Origin: JALNYB01 sp023230065
Lineage (GTDB): Archaea; Thermoplasmatota; Thermoplasmata; Methanomassiliicoccales; Methanomethylophilaceae
Assembly: GCA_034006405.1 (NCBI GenBank)
Contig: JAVESW010000003.1
Span: 1 to 35,852 of the forward strand
Reading direction: 5' to 3'
Length of the DNA: 35,852 bases
Shown here: positions 31,498 to 35,852 of the stretch, piece after piece
How the letters are laid out: each line of letters begins with the position of its first letter
Position numbering within the stretch: the stretch's first letter is position 1
The notes under the pieces: model-generated
The model's database searches: none
What the model was told of the DNA's origin: nothing
What the model saw: only the letters and a program-made list of their open reading frames with translations
Program-made: the position numbers and the translations under genes

Positions 31498-32571
31498 TCA
31501 GCTTATCAGAGTCTTGAGCTGCCCGTCTTCCACAGCCTTCCTTATTCCCATTGCCATTCTTGCCGCTGTGCTAAGTCCTGGATAAATTAGATCTGCATAC
31601 GGTGATCCTGATATGAACGGGTTGGTGCCTGCAACGATCCTTGTTGAGATTTCAAAGACCTTGAATTCCAATTTATCTGTGACTACTGTCTCCAGACAGA
31701 ATGGACCCCACATTCCACCGAACAATTCATATGCACGATTAACAACGTTCTCACCCATTTCGAATGCTTTCGGAAGAAGTGATTCACGAATGACCGCTGG
31801 TGTATTGCCTGTTACAACGAATGACGGATACAATCCATGCCTCTTGGCATCTTCGATAGAACCCAACTTGTACATCTCATCGATGTTGCTTTCGTCTCTG
31901 CGGTCTATAGACAACAACTCAAGCGATCCCCCCTGCGCGCATTTATATCCATCTTTTTTAAGAGGATCATAAAAGAAATGTAAATAGTACCTTGTACCCA
32001 GACAATATTCCTGAATAGTGTAAGGCTGTGTATTATCGATCGACATTTTGAAGTCCGGATAATCCTTGGCTATAAAGAATCCCCGACCTCCTTTTGCGCC
32101 GTGATACTTTACCATCACAGGTTCGTTGATCTCTCTTGCATCCGTGATCAAACGGGGCATAGGTACGCCTGCTGATGTTATCCACTGTCTCTGACTGTCC
32201 CTGTCAGCTTCCCATTGAAGGACGGCACGGTTTCCATATGAAGGAACCTCATAATTTTCAAACCTGTTTGGGCTCATATATTCGACAAATGAACCGTGAG
32301 GTATTATGATGGTATTCTCATCTTGAAGTTCACCTACGCGCTCCTCCATCTCGTCGAAATCCTTGTATTTAATGAAATTATCTGGTTTTGCCAACGGAAA
32401 AGCATCGTAATACTTTGTATTGTCCTTGACGGTCAAGCCCAAAGTCTTAAAACCCATTTTACGGGCTCCGTGAAATATCTGAAGTGATGAGTGAGAGCAC
32501 AAAGTCGCAATCGTAAGCTTGCTTTTGTCATACCCGTCTAAAATTTCATCTATCTTCTTCTTGGGAACCAT
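31498..32571 (-). CDS. purP: Formate-dependent AICAR ligase (FAICAR synthetase)
   Basis: PurP makes FAICAR from AICAR, formate and ATP, the archaeal folate-free route to the ninth purine step. It is an ATP-grasp-like enzyme of 357 residues, with the N-terminal LCSHSSLQIFHGARKMGF, the MVKYHGAKGGRGFF ATP-binding loop, IQEYCLGTRYYLHFFYDP, and the C-terminal EISTRIVAGTNPF. Its coexistence with PurH, whose formyltransferase domain does the same job with formyl-tetrahydrofolate, is unusual. A TATA box is 24-28 bases upstream of the ATG and no ribosome-binding site is seen, so a leaderless transcript is predicted. Confidence 0.95.
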   Translation of the reverse strand: MVPKKKIDEILDGYDKSKLTIATLCSHSSLQIFHGARKMGFKTLGLTVKDNTKYYDAFPLAKPDNFIKYKDFDEMEERVGELQDENTIIIPHGSFVEYMSPNRFENYEVPSYGNRAVLQWEADRDSQRQWITSAGVPMPRLITDAREINEPVMVKYHGAKGGRGFFIAKDYPDFKMSIDNTQPYTIQEYCLGTRYYLHFFYDPLKKDGYKCAQGGSLELLSIDRRDESNIDEMYKLGSIEDAKRHGLYPSFVVTGNTPAVIRESLLPKAFEMGENVVNRAYELFGGMWGPFCLETVVTDKLEFKVFEISTRIVAGTNPFISGSPYADLIYPGLSTAARMAMGIRKAVEDGQLKTLIS

Positions 32572-32583
32572 ATCATATGATAT
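32570..32583. repeat. 14-base palindrome at the purP start
   Basis: ATATCATATGATAT is self-complementary and overlaps the purP start codon and predicted transcription start. A repressor site is possible, but the sequence is AT-rich and short. Confidence 0.4.
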
Positions 32584-32590
32584 GATTCAT

Positions 32591-32600
32591 GCTTTTAAAG
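32591..32600 (-). promoter_or_regulatory. TATA box of purP (leaderless)
   Basis: The minus-strand CTTTAAAAGC is centred about 25 bases ahead of the ATG at 32571, the spacing of a leaderless archaeal promoter. Confidence 0.6.
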
Positions 32601-32765
32601 ATTGTTACAGATTCCAACAATTTTGTAGTGGTTTTTTACGCACAATATCCCACCTAAAACAAAATCGTCAAGATTTAAAAAATCTGAATATCGATACATG
32701 AGATGTGTCAAAAAAACCATTTTTTTAAAACCTCTCTTTCGGCTAATTCGACGACCCCCGGCATT

Positions 32766-32777
32766 ACCTTTTATACC
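32766..32777 (+). promoter_or_regulatory. TATA box of the RPA operon
   Basis: ACCTTTTATACC predicts transcription start at about 32798, giving a leader of about 28 bases. Confidence 0.6.
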
Positions 32778-32796
32778 TGCAAATAGTACTAAGATT

Positions 32797-32819
32797 ACCT
32801 CGTAGAAACACGAAGAGGT
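32797..32819 (+). promoter_or_regulatory. RPA leader hairpin overlapping the ribosome-binding site
   Basis: ACCTC at 32797-32801 can pair with the Shine-Dalgarno GAGGT at 32815-32819. Alternatively TCGT pairs with ACGA inside it. The predicted mRNA begins at about the first pairing base, so the fold would mask the ribosome-binding site located 6 bases before the ATG. Confidence 0.45.
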
Positions 32820-32825
32820 CTAACT

Positions 32826-34151
32826 ATGAACACAGAAGAATTAATTCCTCATTTTGAAGAAATGAAAAAAGTTCTGAATGGAAAAATCGATGATGACCAG
32901 CTCAGAAAAGAACTGGACACTTACTTGAATGCATACCACGTTACTATAGAAGCTGCCAAAAGAGGCATAATGAGAAAATACGGCGTGGGCGACACTTCAT
33001 CCTTTGTTACAGCAAACACAATTTCCAAGAAGGTCGGAGATCTTAAAGGAAATGAAATGAACGTTGACATAACAGCAAAAACCGTCTATGTTGACAAAAA
33101 AGAAATAACTGTCAGAGGTAATCAGAAAATTATCATATCAGGTATAATCGGAGATGAAACCGGAACCGCCCCATTTACAATCTGGGAAGGGGAAAATGTT
33201 GAACTTGAAAAAGGTGAAATATATCTTTTCAAGAACGCTTATACAAAAAAATGGAATGACCGTGTACAGATAAATCTAGGTTCACGTGGCAAAATCGAAC
33301 CGATAAAGGATATTAAAATAGATGTTACTGAAAAAACCATCACTATAGATTCCCAAGACATGAAGATTGGTGATATCCACGACGGTGTCGGAAACGTTAC
33401 TGTCTCAGGGCGCATAATATCCGTCGAAGCAAGGAATATCATAGTCAAAGAAGAACCCAAGGTCGTTTATTCTGGCATTATTGCAGATAATTCAGGAAAG
33501 ATTCAATTCTCAGCCTGGAATGATTATGGTCTGAAAGAAGGTGAATCCATCTGTGTGAAGAATGCATATATCCGCGCATGGAGAGGAATACCTCAGCTTA
33601 ACCTCGGAGATAAATGCGAAGTAAGCAGAATAGACGATTCATTCGGTCAAATTGATGCTACTGCATCAAAGAAAACAGTCGCAGATATTATCAAAATCGG
33701 TGGCGGGCTTGATATATCTGTCACAGGTACTGTTGTGGATCTGAGGACTGGAAGCGGACTAATCAAAAGATGTCCTGAATGCAACCGCTCCGTGCTCAAT
33801 GACCAATGCACAACACACGGACAGATCACACCTGTCCTTGATCTGAGAATGAAACTTGTGATCGATGACGGGACCGGTGCTATAAGCGCAATTGTCAACT
33901 GCGAAGACACAACAAAGCTTACAGGTATCACACTTGAAGCAGCGAAGGGGCTAGCACAGGCAAAAGGAGAGATAGAGGTCGTCGGAAGAGATATGGCTCC
34001 ACTGATAATCATGAAAAAGATTACAGTGACTGGAAATGTCATGAGTGACGACTACGGGCCAATGATGATTGTCAAATCAGCAAATATAGAAAAAACCGAT
34101 GTCATCGCCGAAGCTGAAAAACTCTATAATGATGTGGAGGCAGCATTATGA
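32826..34151 (+). CDS. rpa: Replication protein A (single-stranded DNA-binding, OB folds)
   Basis: This archaeal RPA protects single-stranded DNA in replication and repair. The 441 residues have an N-terminal helical region (1-50), then three OB folds (about 70-150, 175-260, 290-425). The first two contain the repeated pattern SGIIGDETGTAPFTIWE and SGIIADNSGKIQFSAWN. The third holds a zinc finger (CPEC...C..H near residues 316-333). The start ATG 32826 has GAGGT 6 bases upstream. Its stop overlaps the partner gene as ATGA, so the two are made together. Confidence 0.94.
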   Translation: MNTEELIPHFEEMKKVLNGKIDDDQLRKELDTYLNAYHVTIEAAKRGIMRKYGVGDTSSFVTANTISKKVGDLKGNEMNVDITAKTVYVDKKEITVRGNQKIIISGIIGDETGTAPFTIWEGENVELEKGEIYLFKNAYTKKWNDRVQINLGSRGKIEPIKDIKIDVTEKTITIDSQDMKIGDIHDGVGNVTVSGRIISVEARNIIVKEEPKVVYSGIIADNSGKIQFSAWNDYGLKEGESICVKNAYIRAWRGIPQLNLGDKCEVSRIDDSFGQIDATASKKTVADIIKIGGGLDISVTGTVVDLRTGSGLIKRCPECNRSVLNDQCTTHGQITPVLDLRMKLVIDDGTGAISAIVNCEDTTKLTGITLEAAKGLAQAKGEIEVVGRDMAPLIIMKKITVTGNVMSDDYGPMMIVKSANIEKTDVIAEAEKLYNDVEAAL

Positions 34152-35050
34152 ACGCAAGAGAGACAGCGTGGAGATTATTTTCATCAGAACTCAACACCGC
34201 AACTCATGAAATAAAAGGAACAGATGAAAAATCTCCTTCATATGTAGTAACCCATTTGGGTGCAATGGTTAACAGGGTACTCGTTGCCGGTGTACTCACA
34301 GAGAAAGAGAACGTCGGAAGCGAAGATGAACCTATGTGGAGAGGAAGAATTCAAGATCTTGCATCTGGTAACTTCTTCATCAATATAGGACGGTACCAAC
34401 CCGAAGCTGCAAAAGCCATAGCAGATATAGATGCTCCTGAATTTGTAGCTGTTATCGGTAAAGTAAAAACATACACGACCGAAGATGAAAGAGTATTTGT
34501 GTCCATCAGACCCGAACGCATCATAAAAATCACAGAGGAAATCCGTATGCAATGGATCCTTGATGCAGCAAAATCTACTTGGATTAGACTTAATCAGATG
34601 AAGAAGGCAACTGCAATCGAAGATGTTTCCGAAAAGGATCTCATTACAGCAGGATTCGACCAAAAGTATGCACAGGGGATTACAACTGCATTGGATCAAT
34701 ACGGTATACCTAACTCAACAACATACCTAAAAACGATTCAAACAGCTCTCAGAACCATTCTTCCGGACAAGAATATCGACCTTGGGCTTCCCGAGGACAT
34801 GTCCCAAGTTCCAGATGAGATAGATATCGAACCCGGTGCAACCGCTCAGAATAATTCAGATCTGGAAGACACCATTCTGAATCTTTTAGAAGAGTTAGAT
34901 ACTGATGGCAAAGGTGCTCCGAGAGATGAACTCGAAAGAAGAGCCGAAACAGCCGGCATATCAAGTATGGAACTCGAGGAGATATCCAATATTCTCATGG
35001 ACAAAGGACTTGTCTACGAGCCTAATCTCAGATACCTTAAACGCATCTGA
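34148..35050 (+). CDS. RPA-associated protein
   Basis: This 300-residue partner of archaeal RPA has an N-terminal OB fold (about 35-130, with NRVLVAGVLTEKENVG and a GRIQDLASGNFFINIGRYQP block) and a C-terminal winged helix (about 240-300, ELERRAETAGISSMELEEI). It is of the type encoded next to RPA in methanogens and Pyrococcus (COG3390-like). It probably forms a complex with the RPA subunit upstream on single-stranded DNA. It ends the operon, with a terminator 50 bases further. Confidence 0.9.
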   Translation: MNARETAWRLFSSELNTATHEIKGTDEKSPSYVVTHLGAMVNRVLVAGVLTEKENVGSEDEPMWRGRIQDLASGNFFINIGRYQPEAAKAIADIDAPEFVAVIGKVKTYTTEDERVFVSIRPERIIKITEEIRMQWILDAAKSTWIRLNQMKKATAIEDVSEKDLITAGFDQKYAQGITTALDQYGIPNSTTYLKTIQTALRTILPDKNIDLGLPEDMSQVPDEIDIEPGATAQNNSDLEDTILNLLEELDTDGKGAPRDELERRAETAGISSMELEEISNILMDKGLVYEPNLRYLKRI

Positions 35051-35103
35051 ATATAGTTCACTCTACCTCAAAAACCTTTTAAAATTTATATAATTAGGAA
35101 AAG

Positions 35104-35126
35104 AAGGGGAATTGCCCCCGTTTTTC
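35104..35126. terminator. Bidirectional terminator between RPA operon and zinc-ribbon gene
   Basis: GGGG, loop AATTG, CCCC (35106-35118) is followed by CGTTTTT on the plus strand and CTTCTTTTCC on the minus strand. It can serve both the RPA operon and the convergent membrane gene that ends at 35125. Confidence 0.7.
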
Positions 35127-35691
35127 ACTCTATTGTGTTCAACTGTTCTTCCAATTCTGCCTCGTTCTCCTTGAATCCAAGCTTTGAAGACATAATGAAC
35201 CAGAAAGCCAGGAAACCTAGAAGGAATGCAAATATTCCAGTTATTGCAAACAACGCAGAAATCAAACAAAATATCATTGCAACATAATAATTTGTACGTT
35301 TAAAACATGCCACGGCAGCGATAATTCCGGTCGCACCAGATATTAACCATCCTGCTCCGAAATACATCAGATAATCTTTAAGATTTTCAAATGTCCACCC
35401 CATATTGATCAACTGTTGATGGATGGTAGAATTGTTCCAAAGAGCGTTAGCAATACTGGTTGAATCGAAAAGATAGTACAATCCCATGATCAAAAATGGA
35501 ACTGAATAAACCAATATCATTATGCCCGCCCATCCAAGACGACCTTTGATACTTTCACGAATGGCTTCTTTTTCTGCTTTAACTTTTTCCGGATTCATTC
35601 CTGGAACGCCCGCTCCGCACTCGGGGCAGAAATGATTATTCGAATTCAATTTAGCTCCGCACTGTGTGCAGAACTCGCTATGATCAGACAT
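35125..35691 (-). CDS. Zinc-ribbon membrane protein of unknown function
   Basis: This 188-residue protein has an N-terminal double-CxxC zinc ribbon (C8, C11, C22, C25; FCTQCGA and FCPECGA) followed by about four hydrophobic segments (near 54-74, 107-127, 131-150, 152-172). Zinc-ribbon membrane proteins of this plan are common in archaea and rarely have a known role. A TATA-like AATATATTAT about 27 bases ahead of the ATG predicts a leaderless transcript. The stop lies within the bidirectional terminator's tract. Confidence 0.85.
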   Translation of the reverse strand: MSDHSEFCTQCGAKLNSNNHFCPECGAGVPGMNPEKVKAEKEAIRESIKGRLGWAGIMILVYSVPFLIMGLYYLFDSTSIANALWNNSTIHQQLINMGWTFENLKDYLMYFGAGWLISGATGIIAAVACFKRTNYYVAMIFCLISALFAITGIFAFLLGFLAFWFIMSSKLGFKENEAELEEQLNTIE

Positions 35692-35713
35692 GATTATGTT
35701 ATCTGACGTGTGA

Positions 35714-35725
35714 ATATAATATATT
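35714..35725 (-). promoter_or_regulatory. TATA box of the zinc-ribbon membrane gene (leaderless)
   Basis: The minus-strand AAATATATTATA stands 23-34 bases before the ATG at 35691, placing transcription start at or near the ATG. Confidence 0.55.
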
Positions 35726-35737
35726 TTGCGAAGAATA

Positions 35738-35852
35738 TCAACGATACATCGCTACAGATCCATATCCAACTACCGAATTCATATCATATTTCAACGAATC
35801 CCATGAATCAGAATACTTTAAGACCTCGACGCTTTTTGACTCTACTGCCATC
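35738..35852 (-). CDS. C-terminal fragment of a MEMO1-family protein (partial, enters from right edge)
   Basis: A minus-strand frame open from the window edge to TGA 35740-35738 encodes about 37 residues ending SVVGYGSVAMYR. MEMO1-family proteins (AmmeMemoRadiSam system protein B) end in a closely similar YxSVVGYAS-type segment, and the preceding LKYSDSWD fits too. The AmmeMemoRadiSam partners, if present, would lie outside this window. Identification rests on this short tail alone. Confidence 0.6.
   Translation of the reverse strand, partial: MAVESKSVEVLKYSDSWDSLKYDMNSVVGYGSVAMYR

Noticed and set aside
1..35852. Mobile element, prophage or defence island
   Set aside because: No transposase, integrase, terminal repeats, restriction or toxin genes were seen. 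Codon style and ribosome-binding sites look uniform across the window.

Overview
The window looks like chromosomal core DNA of a methanogenic archaeon, most likely of the order Methanomassiliicoccales (Thermoplasmatota). The evidence for this is a methanogenesis marker 11 protein, a complete archaeal AMP/ribose-1,5-bisphosphate/RuBisCO pathway, archaeal information-processing genes (PCNA, TFS, RPA with its partner, XPD, Csl4, Taw2), archaeal GGTGA-type Shine-Dalgarno sites, TATA boxes placed for leaderless transcripts, and a complete absence of TAG stop codons (0 of 37 checked; 22 TGA, 15 TAA). The last point fits a lineage that reads UAG as pyrrolysine. The moderately AT-rich base composition would suit a Methanomassiliicoccus intestinalis-like organism, but species assignment is inference. 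I see no CRISPR array, insertion sequence, prophage, rRNA or tRNA.

Layout. 1-3325 (minus): folD, kptA, methanogenesis marker 11, polyprenyl diphosphate synthase and the first codons of another gene. 3386-7882 (minus): ribose-1,5-bisphosphate isomerase, form III RuBisCO, AMP phosphorylase and a polysaccharide deacetylase-like protein. Together the first three turn AMP phosphate-ribose into two 3-phosphoglycerates. 8253-9761 (plus): a 502-residue cysteine-motif protein of unknown function, tail-to-tail with taw2 (minus). 10838-14350 (minus): tfs, pcn, split transketolase (two genes) and transaldolase, ending in a clear hairpin plus U-tract terminator. 14415-16662 (minus): two unknown membrane proteins, one with a Vsr/DUF559-like C-terminal domain that appears to have lost its catalytic residues.

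16663-19370 (plus): a long structured leader, a beta-CASP ribonuclease, nadC and a tiny zinc-finger protein. 19376-22705 (minus): full-length purH, then an FMN-domain glutamate-synthase-like protein. 22932-24895 (plus): an RNA-focused operon (METTL5-like methyltransferase, exosome subunit Csl4, an overlooked 58-residue coiled-coil protein, and a stand-alone ThiI-type PP-loop protein), tail-to-tail with a minus-strand run of a CxxC protein, XPD helicase, a small unknown protein, serA and a phosphoserine-type aminotransferase. 30293-32571 (minus): a class I aminotransferase and purP. 32826-35050 (plus): RPA and its associated protein. 35125-end (minus): a zinc-ribbon membrane protein and the C-terminus of a MEMO1-like protein.

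How it fits together. The carbon genes (AMP pathway, transketolase, transaldolase) link nucleotide salvage and pentose phosphates to 3-phosphoglycerate, which SerA and the adjacent aminotransferase can drain toward serine. FolD and PurH imply a folate-type C1 pool, while PurP offers a formate-dependent alternative for the same purine step. Translational coupling is pervasive: seven ATGA overlaps, and three copies of one 12-base stop/SD/start junction.
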